Shown here piece after piece: positions 22,129 to 33,737 of a DNA stretch of 64,000 bases. Location of the stretch: assembly GCA_025201765.1 (NCBI GenBank), contig MU623415.1:113201-177200 (forward strand), given 5' to 3'. The position numbers and the translations under genes are program-made. A model generated the notes under the pieces. That model worked only from the letters and a program-made list of their open reading frames with translations, was not told the DNA's origin and searched no databases. Source of the DNA: Daldinia sp. FL1419 (taxonomy: Eukaryota > Ascomycota > Sordariomycetes > Xylariales > Hypoxylaceae). Each line of letters opens with the position of its first letter. Position 1 is the stretch's first letter.

Positions 22129-23936
22129 ATGCGTATCCCCACTGGTCTCGCCGTATTCCTAGGCACAGCCCCTACGCCAATCGCAGCCATGTTCTACTAC
22201 CCGAATGTTGCTGTATCGACCCTCGAACACATCCTCGTGGACAACTGGGGCGCCTACGCTTCTAACTTCTCGTCAGCCATCACGCCTTGTGATAGCTACG
22301 TCACGGAGGTAGGCCAGCCAGCCATCAACTCTCGCAGGACAACTTCGGCGCAGTGGCTACGTGTTGCATTTCATGATTTTGCCACGGCCGATGTTGCTGC
22401 CGGGACAGGTGGGCTAGACGCTAGCATCGGATTCGAGACGGCTCGCGGCGAGAATTCCGGTACCGCTTTCAACGACAGTTTTACGTTCTGGCGACCCTTC
22501 GCTAACCAGTTTGTTCCTAGTAAGCTAACCGCTATATCCCGGTGCGATTATTATAGACTTTGAATGTGCCGTACTGAGTGAAATACTATGTTAAGTGGCT
22601 GATCTGCTTGCCATTGGGACGGTTATGTCAGTACACCTATGTGGAGGGAGATATATACCCTATAGTCCTGGTAGGGTAGACGCGACCGAAGCTGATCCAA
22701 AGACCGGTGTACCAGAGCCGGCAACGAGCGTGGAAGAGACACTTGCCCAGTTCGAGCAGACCGGCTTCAACCAGAAAGACGCTATTGCGTTGACGGCATG
22801 CGGCCACACAATTGGATCGGTAAGTCGCATATTCCTAGGCTTAGCGATTCGACCGCGAGGTCCAAGACCGTCAAGGTCTATACTAATTTGAGTCATGCAG
22901 GTACACGCCGGTGGCTTCCCAGAAGTAGTCGAACAGTCATTGATAACCCCAAACAACACCAATGGCGCATCGAACTTTGACGGCACCAGGGCAGTATTCG
23001 ATTCAGCAGTGGTCCATGAATACATCGATAATACAGGGGCTAGAGGCGGCGCGCTCGTAACTAGTTTCAACGAGAGCAGTCGCTCAGACCTTCGGCTATA
23101 CGAAAGCGATGGAAATAAGACCATGCTAGAATTGTACGCCCAGGGCGACGGGTTCCAAGATACTTGCGTCGACTTGTTAACCCGTATGCTTAACACCGTT
23201 CCGTCAGAAGTAAAACTCCAACCAGCAATCGCACCGTTGCTCATCAAGCCAGTAAATGTGACTTGGGATGTCACCAAAGACAACCAGCTAACCCTCTCAG
23301 GAAAAATCAGAGTACGTAGCTAAACGCAAGATAAAAATCCGTGGTAGCATGTGGCTAACATATAGTTAGATGTTATACGCCGGAGAGGTTTCGAAGGACC
23401 CTGTCTCGATAGCTTTCTCAAATAACTACACAGAGACACTGGTCCCCGAGGAAAATTTGGGCATTTCTGCCTTCAAACTAAACGGTAGCCAAACGAACGC
23501 TACAGCGCAGTACTTACCATTCTCGATCCCCAGCACTGCACTATCAGGAGCCTCGTTTTTTTCTATCGCGGCGAAGGCTTTTGAGACTCAGGTTTTCCCC
23601 ATTCAGGATAAAGCATTCATTGTCCCTAGCTTAGCTCGTATAGCGGATGGCGCGGTATCCATTACTGTTGCCGCAAAGACCGATCAAGACGACTTCGATG
23701 GATCGCAAGTCTCAGTCAAGATTTCGACTCCGATTGCGCAGCCACTCACACTTGCGCCTAAGATTGCACAGACAGACGTGCAGCTCGAGAAAGGCGAAAG
23801 CCCATTAAAGGACGTGGATTATTGGTCAGGCTCCGCCGTAATTGAATCCCCTACTGGGGCTGTTAGTGTGACGTTATTTTCTGGAGAGAATGTTGTCGAC
23901 ACCTTATTGCTCGATGCTGGAGTCGCAGGGTGGTAG
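22129..23936 (+). CDS. Secreted plant-type haem peroxidase with long C-terminal extension
   Basis: A 530-residue protein in four exons: 22129-22519, 22596-22819, 22901-23311 and 23370-23936. All phases close. It starts with a signal-peptide-like MRIPTGLAVFLGTAPTPIAA. The distal haem site of the plant/fungal peroxidase superfamily is WLRVAFHDFATADVAAG (Arg-x-x-x-His), followed by GGLDASIGFE. SMADLLAIGTVMSVHLCGG-like sequence follows, and the proximal His is in ALTACGHTIGS. From about residue 330 there is a further 200 residues of beta-rich, Ser/Thr-rich sequence not found in the basic peroxidase fold. Class II peroxidases are secreted and use H2O2. The extension may be a wall- or substrate-binding domain, but I do not recognise it. 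No GPI signal is obvious at the C-terminus. Confidence 0.85.
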
Positions 23937-24644
23937 AACTGTTCCGATTCTTCCAGGCCGCGTATCGGAGCTACGTATTAGCATGTACTATATAAATATA
24001 ATTGCTGTGCGAACGATAGGAAATAATACTTTCATAAACCTTAGCTACGAATTCCAACGGCTGAGTGTAATACCCTATGTAGTAAGGCCAACCGTTAACC
24101 AATAATCGCCCCGAACTATTTCTGCGCTGACCGCAGTGTCTTACGTAGGAGGCGTATTTATAGCGACATGTCATCAAGAGATGATTGACATTTTATGGTC
24201 AGGTGGACATCGTGTATCGTGGTCAACAATATATGCGTTGATAGGAAGAATGTCAAAAATCGCAAGAATAAACTGCCAAGTCATTTTGAGTGAAGCCAGC
24301 TTCCTAATGTGTTCATGAGTGCGGTGAAAAATGCGACATGGCTAGATAAATAGACACATGCAATTGGCCACATGCCTCATTGACTGTACAGCGAATTCCT
24401 TGCTAAATTAGGACGTACCGTACTATGTCGCGCATGTTGCGGTCGCGCTACGAAAGATTATATACATGCTCGTATATTCGGGAGTAAGTTCGTTCTAATG
24501 TCAGACATCGGGTTGTCAGCGCTGACAAGAGGCACCCTTCCTTATTAGGTATATAAACTTCCAGGGGAATTTGCCCTTGGATGTGACCTACTCCGCTAGT
24601 TTAATAAAGACGGAATAAGTTCGACGACGAACGAGTCTAAGCAG
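23937..24644. other. Intergenic, no gene seen
   Basis: Spacer between two plus-strand genes. Small ORFs on both strands lack coding character. No repeat or RNA gene recognised. Confidence 0.5.
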
Positions 24645-25508
24645 ATGGCGATGGGACCAGGTGCGCCGATACGAAATAACCACGGGATTGAGTTGCCCCC
24701 GAGGTATGAGATCCGCCAGGTCACGCCTGATCTTGCTGAATCGATCTCGGCCTTGAGTTTCTTTAGCCACTACTTCGACTCGCCTATCTGGAGCGAAATT
24801 TATGAAGGGCGCCAGGCAAGAGAGGCATTAAAGGCATACCATGCTTGCAAGCCTTTCTATGAAATGCCTGAGATGGGAGCAAAGAATGGTCTCTCATTCT
24901 GTATCTGGGACAAGGAGTTTGTGTTCAAGAAGCCCGAATCAGCTGCGCAGGGTGGCACCTGTTATTGGAACGATTTCGAAATTGACGATCCAAACCTTGA
25001 GGCTAACGGCCGGCAAAAGCTACTTGATGCATTAGATTTCCCAATTGTTAGCTTCGGACTATCATTTGATAAGTTCAGTCCTGGGGACCCAAAGGGATGG
25101 AAGGCAGCAACTAAAGCCACGCCTCTAAACATCCCTATGGGTAAATACTATGAGGAACACGATCCGCGACCGAAGGGTTCGTGGGAACCCACAGCAGCCG
25201 GACAGGTTATCGAGCGGGTCGGTAGCGGAACGAGATATGAGTATTACGGCCAAGGGCTCATGAAGGCCTTATCAAGATTCATAATGGTCGAGATGAAATC
25301 AAGGGGGTATCGAGCAATACAAATCAACTGCGGAGCGCCACAGATGCACCACGTGTGGTCAAACCCTCCAAAGCCGTTCAGGAGTTCTACTCTAGTGACA
25401 TTTCCCACGTGGATTTTCGAAACTGAGGAGGGTGACAAGAAAGTTCGGCCGTACGAGAAGTCAAAGCTGTCAAATCTGTACCTTGTATGGACGGAGCTGT
25501 TGGATTAA
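24645..25508 (+). CDS. GNAT-like acyltransferase fold protein (putative)
   Basis: A 287-residue single-exon protein with ATG at 24645. The N-terminal half has YEIRQVTPDLAESISALSFF, typical of the first strand and helix of GNAT proteins, with SHYFDSPIWSEIYEGR after it. Near residue 200 the segment YYGQGLMKALSRFIMVEMKS looks like the acetyl-CoA-binding loop and helix (Q/R-x-x-G-x-G/A) followed by YRAIQINCGAPQMHHVW, the next strand. The Gly-rich loop is weak, so the call is tentative. Family members of this size in ascomycetes are mostly uncharacterised. No signal peptide or membrane segment is visible. Confidence 0.6.
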   Translation: MAMGPGAPIRNNHGIELPPRYEIRQVTPDLAESISALSFFSHYFDSPIWSEIYEGRQAREALKAYHACKPFYEMPEMGAKNGLSFCIWDKEFVFKKPESAAQGGTCYWNDFEIDDPNLEANGRQKLLDALDFPIVSFGLSFDKFSPGDPKGWKAATKATPLNIPMGKYYEEHDPRPKGSWEPTAAGQVIERVGSGTRYEYYGQGLMKALSRFIMVEMKSRGYRAIQINCGAPQMHHVWSNPPKPFRSSTLVTFPTWIFETEEGDKKVRPYEKSKLSNLYLVWTELLD

Positions 25509-27421
25509 TACGAACCACAAACACATGTTGTGGTGGCTCTTTGAGTTATTTGGCATTGGATGAGCTTATATCCACGTTGTGTGTTTTCAATCAGCATTGG
25601 AGGGTCCGCACACGCAACGGAACACACCATGACGATGAGTTTTTGTCTTTAGGGCGTTTGTTATAAGTACAATAACGGAAGATATGAGAAGATACGAGAA
25701 GGACTGCCATAATTGACCCTTTAGTATGACAAGAGAAATTTATTACTCAAAACCTATTAGCAATTAGCACTAGTTAGTCAACCTAGTTAGTTAGTTGAGT
25801 ACCTAAGGTAACTAACTAGGTAGGTATTCAAGAAGTATAAATATTTCCGTAATATTCAAGTTATACTTTTTGTAGTTTTAAAGTGAGAAAGTTACTACCT
25901 AGGTAGAAGTTGGTGATGAGATGACAAGTTGATTGTTAGGTACTTAATAGTTGTAGCCCGAGGGAGAAGGTCTTAAAGGTCAAAGTCTCGTCTATTGTTA
26001 GTTTGCTCTTGCTGTAGTTATTGGCTGTTTCCTATTGTCATCGGACCACCTTCTATAAATGTTCAAACAAAAGAATCTCGTCACCAAACGGGTACCTATC
26101 CAGGCAGGTACCCCGCCCAGAGAGGTCACTCCTTTCTTTAAGTCGAGAGAAATGACGTGTCCGGCCAGCAAAACAATTTTGGATGAATAAAACAAACATT
26201 ACCTAGGTAAATTCTAGAAATATCAAGTACCTAAAGTACCTTAGGTGCTTACAAAGGTATCCGCTCAGATAATTGCACTACACAACAACAACAAATATTT
26301 GATAGGAGGTAACCTTGCCCTAAGCTGAGCCCCTATTTTAAATAAGGCATACTTCCAAGTACCTAGGTACGTACTTGGGTCCCCGGATATTTACCTGGGT
26401 CTTCTGTGTTACGAACCCTTAAATTCCAAACGTTACCATTGGATACTAAGATTGAATGCTTGAATCACGTTCCTCCAGTAATGGCCGGTTTCGACCCCAA
26501 ACTTACTAAAATGTAGCGTCTAAATATGTAATTAGGATTAAGTAGTAGTTGCACAAGTTGTTCTAATTTCAAGAGGACGCGGTTATTCCTAACAAAAACG
26601 TTACGTCGGGCTGGTCCTAAAATAGAAGTTTGGGGGAATACAAAAGGCAGCTGCCAACCGATAGATTACAGGGGGTACTTAGGTCTAGCCCGCCCCGACG
26701 TAGATCGTGGGGCTGAAAGTGGGAAAAGAATCTCATCGAGCCCCAATGGCTCTAACTATGAAAGGTTAAAGTGTGGCTGAAATAGGTTCGGTACATGGCA
26801 AAAATTTCCTTGTCAGCAGCCATGACTCGCTTTTATTTTTTATTTTTTTTTCGTCTTTCACTTTTTGTCCCTTTCCTTTCTTCTCCAGCCCACTCAAGAG
26901 CTCCGTTTAGTTACGGTCACGTCCACCCACTGCCTCTCGTCAATTTCCTCTCTCTGGGTGACCTGTCAAGTTCCCTTCTATTTTTCTTGCCGTTTTTATT
27001 ACTTCTTCCGCCCCCGTGTGTCTACCTGAGGTGTCAAAAATTCGGTCATTTGACAAGTTTATTTGCATCACTAACCGAAGACCATAAAGCTTTATCGCGG
27101 CGCAACAACGTCTTTCTCTGTCGACTCATTGCGACTACTTGCGAGCTTCTACCTCATTCCACCGAAGGGTTATTTATTTGATACGAGTTTAACAGGATAT
27201 CAACTTGTTTAATATCTTCTAACTGGTATCACGCCGGCCGCCACCCTTGAACTCCATCAACAAGTCAACTGAGAAGAGTTTTTGATAAATCTGCTCGGTT
27301 ATCTCGCACGTCCGTCCGCCCGTTACTTGGAGCCTTGAGCAAGAGAATTTTCATACAAACGACAAGAACAATACTTCAATAACTCTGCAATCTATCTCTT
27401 TTACTGTGACTTTGACTAGTC
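25509..27421. other. Intergenic with CCTAGG/AGGTACC motifs and a pyrimidine-rich 5' leader
   Basis: 1.9 kb upstream of eIF2A. From 25740 to 26410 there are many CTAGGTA, GTACCTA and ACCTAGGT words. From 26830 to 27020 the plus strand is rich in T and C, as in promoters and leaders of housekeeping fungal genes. An ATG ORF of 128 codons at 26795-27181 lies in this T/C-rich part and is judged non-coding, though it would be an upstream ORF if transcribed. Confidence 0.55.
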
Positions 27422-29575
27422 ATGGCGAGTCCATTGCAGTTTGCTTACCGAACCCAGAAGGCTATCGGCGTCACTGATGCCGCGCCTGTCTATGAGCCTC
27501 TCCCTGGATTCGTTAAGCCTGAAGGGAATTTGCGGTGCTGTGTCTACTCGCCCTGTGGCCGATATTTAGCCTGGGCATCCAGCGAACGTGTCTGCATCGT
27601 TGATGCATCTGTCGGCCATGTTTTAACTAACATAGCTCTTCCCAACGTATTCGAGGTCGCTTTTTCTCCCCGTGGTTCTTTCCTGAGCACCTGGGAGCGC
27701 CCTGCGAAAGATGAGGCTGGCGACGCGACGAAGAATTTCAAGATCTGGCGAACCATCGAAGACCTTCCCAATGATGCTGAGAAGCAACCCATAGGTCGGT
27801 TTGTCCAGAAGTCCCAAACGGGCTGGAATCTACAATATACCTTCGACGAGAAGTTCTGTGCACGTCTTGTTACTAATGAAGTGCAATTTTACGAAAGCGA
27901 TGATCTGAGCAAGGTCTGGGATAAGCTTCGAGTTGAAGGCGTGACTGATTTTGCTATTGCCCCTGGCCAAAGCCAAAATGTTGCAGTTTTCATCCCTGAG
28001 CGAAAGGTTTGTTCATCTTTTATTATTTTCTGTTTGACTTCCAGTTATTGACTTGTGCTCTAGGGACAACCTGCTGCTGTCAAGGTTTTCAACGTTCCCC
28101 AGTTCGCCAATCCAATTTCTCAGAAGACTTTCTTCAAAGGTGATAAAGTCCAACTAAAGTGGAACAGCTTGGGAACGAGCCTGATTGTGCTGGCACAAAC
28201 GGATGTTGATAAATCAAACAAGAGCTATTACGGAGAAACCACTCTTTACCTCCTTTCCGCTAATGGTTCCCTCGATGCCCGGATTACCTTGGATAAGGAT
28301 GGGCCTATCCACGATGTGTCGTGGTCTCCGAATGGAAAGGAATTTGGTGTTATCTACGGTTATATGCCTGCGAAAACTACAATCTTTAATCATAGAGCGG
28401 TGGCCACCCATTCGTTCCCCATTGCACCCCGGAATACCATTATCTTTTCCCCAACTGGTCGATTTGCCTTGGTTGCTGGGTTCGGCAATCTGGCTGGTCA
28501 AATCGACGTTTACGATCTGGAGAAGGACTATCGCAAGGTTTGCACCATTGAAAGTGGCAACCCTAGTGTGTGCCAATGGAGCCCCGATAGCCGATATATT
28601 ATGACCGCTACAACATCCCCGCGTCTTCGCGTCGATAACGGTGTAAAGATCTGGCATGTCGGAGGAGGCATTATGTACCACGAAGATATGGTTGAGCTCT
28701 ATAATGTGACGTGGAGACCTGTTCTTCCGGAGAACTTGCCTCGTGGCGATCCCCTACACCCGGTCCCCACCCCTCATTCTTCAGCCATTGCGTATCTGGG
28801 AACAGTCAAGACGCCATCGAAGCCTGTTGGTGCTTACCGTCCTCCCGGTGCTCGTGGGATGTCCACACCGCTCCATTTTAGACGCGAGGACGAGGGAGGC
28901 GCTGCCCACGTTATGAGCAATGGCACCCAGAATGTGGGTCCAAATGGGTTTGGGAGGTCTCGTCGCCAAGTTCCCGGTGCGGAATTCCTCGAGAACGGTT
29001 CACGCACCGTCCCGGGTGCCGCACCGGCTGAGGCACCTGGTGCTAACGGGGATGAGAATTTGTCCAAGGCCGCCTTGAAGAATAAGAAGAAGCGGAACAA
29101 CAAAAAGTCTAAGGATCCCGAGGGCAAGGATGGAGAGAGCAAAGGCAGCGGTGGTCTGGCGCCTCCGCCCAGGGACCAAGGCCCTGGTTCTGGGAATGAG
29201 GGCCGCAGCCCCGAGCGCCGCGGTCAGCAGTATAACCAACGCAGGCATGATCGAAGTCGCTCGCGACATAACTTCCAGGGCGGTAACAACCAGGGACGTA
29301 ATCGAAGCGGCACCCAACAGAATGGGCAGTCAGCGCCCTCTGCGCCCCAAATCCAGACATCCCAGCCACCTGCTACTGACGCTCTGCTCTCGCCTGGCAG
29401 CCAGAACCCGGCCTCCAAGAAACTGCGTAGCTTGCAGAAAAAGATACGCGCAATTGAGGATCTCGAAATGCGACATGCCGGCGGAGAGAAGTTAGAGGAT
29501 ACGCAAATGAAGAAGATCGCTACAAAGGCGGCGGTCGTTAAAGAATTAGAGGCCATGGAGAAGGAGGTTCGTTAA
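27422..29575 (+). CDS. EIF2A: Eukaryotic translation initiation factor 2A (eIF2A)
   Basis: A 698-residue protein with exons 27422-28006 and 28064-29575 and a 57-base phase-0 intron (GTTTGT ... CTCTAG). It is the WD-repeat beta-propeller factor that can deliver initiator tRNA to the 40S subunit under special conditions; yeast and animal family members are non-essential or stress-linked. Propeller blades are visible as repeated hydrophobic strands: VYSPCGRYLAWASSERVCIV, VAFSPRGSFLSTWERP, DVSWSPNGKEFGVIYGYMPA, IIFSPTGRFALVAGFGNLAG and CQWSPDSRYIMTATTSPRLR with the signature VDNGVKIWHVGG. The C-terminal third is basic and low-complexity (KKKRNNKKSK and an RSRSRH run) and ends in a coiled helix (LQKKIRAIEDLEMRHAGGEK), as in other eIF2A proteins. 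The 5' leader is pyrimidine-rich. Confidence 0.96.
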
Positions 29576-30404
29576 ATGCGAGCTTGTCGACGGTGGGAAT
29601 TCCACTGGACTGCTTTGATATTTGAGGCCCGGTTCTGGTTAGTCCTACGAGGGACGCCTGGGGATGGGGGGACCTGGGGTACCTTTGGACTAGGTGATCT
29701 GGTATCATATCTGGCTTACCACTGGCGTTAAGGAGAGAAAAAAGCTGGCAAGGCTACTTTCGCCCGGCTCTTGGAAAGAGCAGGGGAAGCGAATTGCCTT
29801 TGCGAAGCGTTGCAATAATTAATTTAGCGCGATCCTTAAAAGGAAGTGCATTTTGAGATCAACATGCAATTCGCAGATATGTTCTTCCAATGGTGACGTG
29901 TGAATTATTGATAAATATGTGCATCTTGTTATATGTCGTGATGCTATCTTCAACTAGGTTAGCCGATACAAGAGATAGGAACATGCCAAACAACATCTCG
30001 CAATGTGACATTAATTGCCTTACAGTAAGTAGATTCATACGGTACTATATTTTTGAACTCCTTGCTGTCCCGATGTGAACCTCTACTCCTCGATTTTACT
30101 AATTGTTTCCACGACACGTCCAGAAAAACTATCTTGATTGCCCAGATACGAGCAGAAAATCCCCGAAGAATTCATTCTTGGCCCATGTTTGGTAATAGCT
30201 AAGAGTTCGACGTATAATTCATATATACCTTAGGTATATATTTTCTATCCCGTAGTGAGCCAAGATAAGCCCCGGATATATCCCAACTCAGCTCATAACT
30301 CCCTACTCCGTTAACTCCTCGCATCCCGTCTATCCGTTCGTTCCGTGCCCAACTTTCCCACGCACGCATGTAAGGCCCTCAAATAGGTAACTAGGTAGGT
30401 AAGC
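29576..30404. other. Intergenic, no gene seen
   Basis: Spacer between convergent genes, with a few AGGTA/CTAGGTAG words near 30386. No coding region, repeat array or RNA gene recognised. Confidence 0.5.
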
Positions 30405-32989
30405 TTACTTCGTCTCACCGCTCAGTTCCGCCAGGAAAAGCACAAACTCCATCTCCGCAGCCTCGTCCTCGGCAAACGCGCCGCGGAACCAGGCCGCGAG
30501 ACTCGGTAGGTGGCATTTGCAGACCTGCACGCGCTCGCTGCCGTAGGTGCCGCCCCAGTACGCAATTCCTGTGCCGTGCTCTTTCCACGCTTGGAACGCG
30601 GGGGTTTGCTCTGGGGAGGAGAACAGGTCGATTGCTTCTTCGGTGGCGGAGGGGGGCAATGATGAAGACGAGGTGTTGGCGTTGGCGGTGTTGTCGTTGC
30701 GGCAGTTTCGGCAGCGCCCTTGTAGACGCGCGTAGAAGCAGGCTACTATGGCGCTCATCAGCACGCCGGGGATCAGCAGCGGGTTGAGACGCAAACGGGT
30801 CCGGAATTGGGTGCTTGTGATTCCGCTGCTGGAGTCGCTGTCCGAGCGCGCGGCTTCGAGAGTGAAGATGCGGCAGATTTGCGCGGCGAACCACAGCGCG
30901 ATGCGCGGACACCCCGTTGAGACCCAGGTTTGTAGGTGCGCTTGGGGCTTGCGGGTTGGGATCGCGGCGCCCGGACGGGATTTGTAGTAGTGTCCTCTGA
31001 CGCGCAGGGTGTTCATCGGCGCGTGCAGTTTCAACGTCGACATGTACATTAGTGTGAATGTGAAGGGGGCGAGCAAGTGCTCTGATCCGTAGAGCTGGCC
31101 GGAGAGGTATTTCTCGAGGATGGGACACTCCTGCTCTTGTTTGCTTTCGTCGCGCAGGAGGGTTAGATGCGGGTGCGCCATGTCCACGAATACGCTTGGG
31201 TTGATCTCCTTGGCGAGCTCGTCGGACATGGAACTGTGCGCTTCGCGGGCTAGTTCCCAGATCGTGGTCTGCGTTGCGCAGGTGCTGAGGTGGTAGTCGA
31301 TGTCGGTGAGGCGATAGGGTAGTTTACCACGATGAGGATCCAAGGCGTCGCGCATGAAAAATGAGAAGAGCGCTTTTTCGCGGCCGGCTGGTTCGTTCCA
31401 TTGGAGTTCCCGTCGCTCTTGCTCGTTGGAAGCGGCCCATAGTTGAGTGGACTTGGGGAGGGGAATCCAGAGTTCTTGGTAGCGAACTGATGGGGGGTGA
31501 TCCAGGAGCATGCTAAGATATGCGTCGACCCGAAGAACGGAGAATGCGAGTCTAGGCGCGAGCCGCTCTGTCAATACCCAACACTTAAGAGCATAGTTGT
31601 AGAGAATTACCTATTGAGTTGCTCTTGTATCCTCCAAGCGAGAAATGGACAATTACGGTCCAGACCACTCATTTCGTGACACGAATATTGGCCGTTGAAG
31701 ACACCAAGATATCGACAGGTTGAGACTAATAGGCCGGTAAGATTGAGGGCTTTCGCTACCATGCCATCCGTATTCTAGGAACATTAACATCGCATGCCTC
31801 CTATTAAACGCACATCTCTACATACCAGGGAGCACGTTGCATAGACGATATACAGTAGGACGGCCTGCAATAGATGTAACGGTGGCTGGGGAATCTACGC
31901 AGTACGTATTAGCCATTGAAGGATGAAGAAGTTCAAAGGAGGGTTAATATTTCGCACCATTCGAATCTGAGCTACTTCATCAAAGACAAGGGGGGCAAGC
32001 TTCTGATAATCCTGTCCCCTTTCAAGCCAGCTAGCCAATAGGATCATGGATGCTACTAAGATCGCCGGAGTCTTCTCCAGTTCGAACGTAGGAGCGTGTA
32101 GTATGGCCCAGTATGGGTAGATTTCTTTGAAGAATAGATCTATGAGCCTCTTCGTATTAGATGGGTTCGTATTGAGATAAGTCTGTAAGTCTGTTACAAC
32201 AACAGGCCCAGGAGATTCAGAAACTGTTTGGGGTTGTGTCGTTGGTGGCGACGTTTGCCGAAGGGGAATATGAGAAATATTCGAAGCATTAAAGTGAGTC
32301 GTTTCAAATTCAGTCGCATTATCATTCAAGGTAGGAGGTACTAGGCCGGCTGGTTCGATGGTATCATGATTTTCGTGAATAAAATCTAAGTCGTTCGAAA
32401 CTCCTGGGTATGAGGGTGTCGCTGGGAATGGCCCCGAAGCCCAACCTTCTGGAGTTGGAGGGAGCCATGTTACCTGACTGGGACCGCTTGTTGGAATCGC
32501 AGCCGCTGGAGCAGTACTAGTCTCGTGGTGATCATCTGTGCCAATCCAATGACACTCCGTCCAGCTCGAAACACATGCTCCGCAAGGGGAATTTCCGTCA
32601 CATTGAGTGCTCCTTTCGCCGCATGGTAGGCATATTCTAAATATGGACCGTGTAAGTGACAATCTCGAATTGTATGAATTGCTACTCACCTTCTTGTATC
32701 CGATGATAGAGTAACATCTGTATTATGTTGCTTTATATGTCTTTTGAACACATCACTAACCCATGCATCAGCATCGCAATAATAAATGACTTACTATGTA
32801 GAGGCGGGGAGGTTCAATAAGATAAGGATGACGTACATACCTCCGTGCGTAACGTCGGCCACATATGGAGCACTTATACTGGTGCTCGGGGTTGTGACTT
32901 AGTTTATGTCGATTTAGATGCTCCTTTCTGGTGAACCGTTTGTCACACCCAGGAAACGAGCACTCCCAACTCTTTGGTAACGAGGACAT
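30405..32989 (-). CDS. Transcription factor with two C2H2 fingers plus a Zn2Cys6 cluster and fungal-TF domain
   Basis: A 754-residue protein in six exons: 32989-32841, 32755-32690, 32636-31958, 31885-31826, 31774-31611 and 31551-30405. The phases close. Finger 1 is CSFPGCDKRFTRKEHLNRHK..H (C-x4-C-x12-H-x3-H). Finger 2, joined across intron 1, is CSICGRRYARSDVFKRHIKQ followed by H (C-x2-C-x12-H-x3-H). About 17 residues later comes CLPCGERSTQCDGNSPCGAC with a sixth Cys six residues on, a full Zn2Cys6 pattern (C2C6C5C2C6C) but poor in the usual basic residues. A Pro/Thr-rich linker leads to the fungal-specific TF domain, with LINLFFKEIYPYWAIL-like and RLAFSVLRVDAYLSMLLDHP motifs. It binds DNA in the nucleus; the target is unknown. 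It is divergent from the NmrA-like gene at 33738. Confidence 0.85.
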
Positions 32990-33737
32990 ATCGAGACATT
33001 CCGCCCGTGCTCGCACCCCCTGTCTTCACGCAGGCCGAGAAAGCAAAGCTGGACTAGTACCGTGTACGTGCCTGATAAGCCAGTGGCTTAACCCGACTCA
33101 GAGCTTGGATTGTCGAATTTTAGGTGTAGGATTTGTTAACCGGGGAAGGGGAAAGTCTCGCAATACTTCGAACCCTCCCACCAAAAAAACATGTGTGGAT
33201 GTAGATTGGAACAAGCATGTGGAATGTGGAATGTGGAATGAAACACATATTCGTCGGCGACGAAGGAGATATCGGAGGTGAATACGGGTAATCCGATATC
33301 ACCGGTCAGCAAACATTAGTCAGGACAATGTGGGATGAAAGATGTGGGATGTGGGATGAAGCTATACCTAGTACGGAGTAGGGGCGTGTCTCTGGGGGAT
33401 CTGAGAGCAGATCTTACCAACGTGGGATGCTGTGCCAACATGATTATGCCATTGTGATAGGAATCCGAATGAATTGTATCACTAACTAACGATAGTTTCG
33501 ATATCACAATCCATTATGACAACGGCTGGCTCTATAACCATCCCAGAAATGGTGATTACTAAAAGACGACGGCTTATGGGATGGGTGAGTGAAGAAGTAT
33601 AAAGAAAGTCATCGTCTCGTCCAAAAAGTGAGAATGAATCAGACAGATCAATTCGCAACATCAACAACACCGGCAATTATCTTTCAGACTCACTAACAAA
33701 GACACATTCTCAATTTTTACTTATTCCATCAAATAAC
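32990..33737. promoter_or_regulatory. Shared divergent promoter with tandem GGAATG and TGTGGGATG motifs
   Basis: This 750-base spacer separates the divergent TF and NmrA-like genes. It contains GGAATG at 33221, 33228 and 33235, exactly 7 bases apart, and TGTGGGATG at 33329-33337, 33343-33351 and 33350-33358, with a related copy near 33422. The reverse complement of the first word, CATTCC, matches the known consensus CATTCY of AbaA/TEA-type factors. The binding role is inference. Confidence 0.55.
33219..33240 (+). repeat. Three tandem TGGAATG units
   Basis: TGTGGAATG followed by two further TGGAATG copies, 7-base period, seen directly. A second related array (TGTGGGATG) lies about 110 bases downstream. 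Confidence 0.9.

Noticed and set aside
26795..27181. A 128-codon ATG ORF upstream of eIF2A
   Set aside because: It lies in T/C-rich leader sequence, which creates Phe/Leu/Ser/Pro-rich open frames by composition, and it has no motif. It could be an upstream ORF, but there is no evidence.
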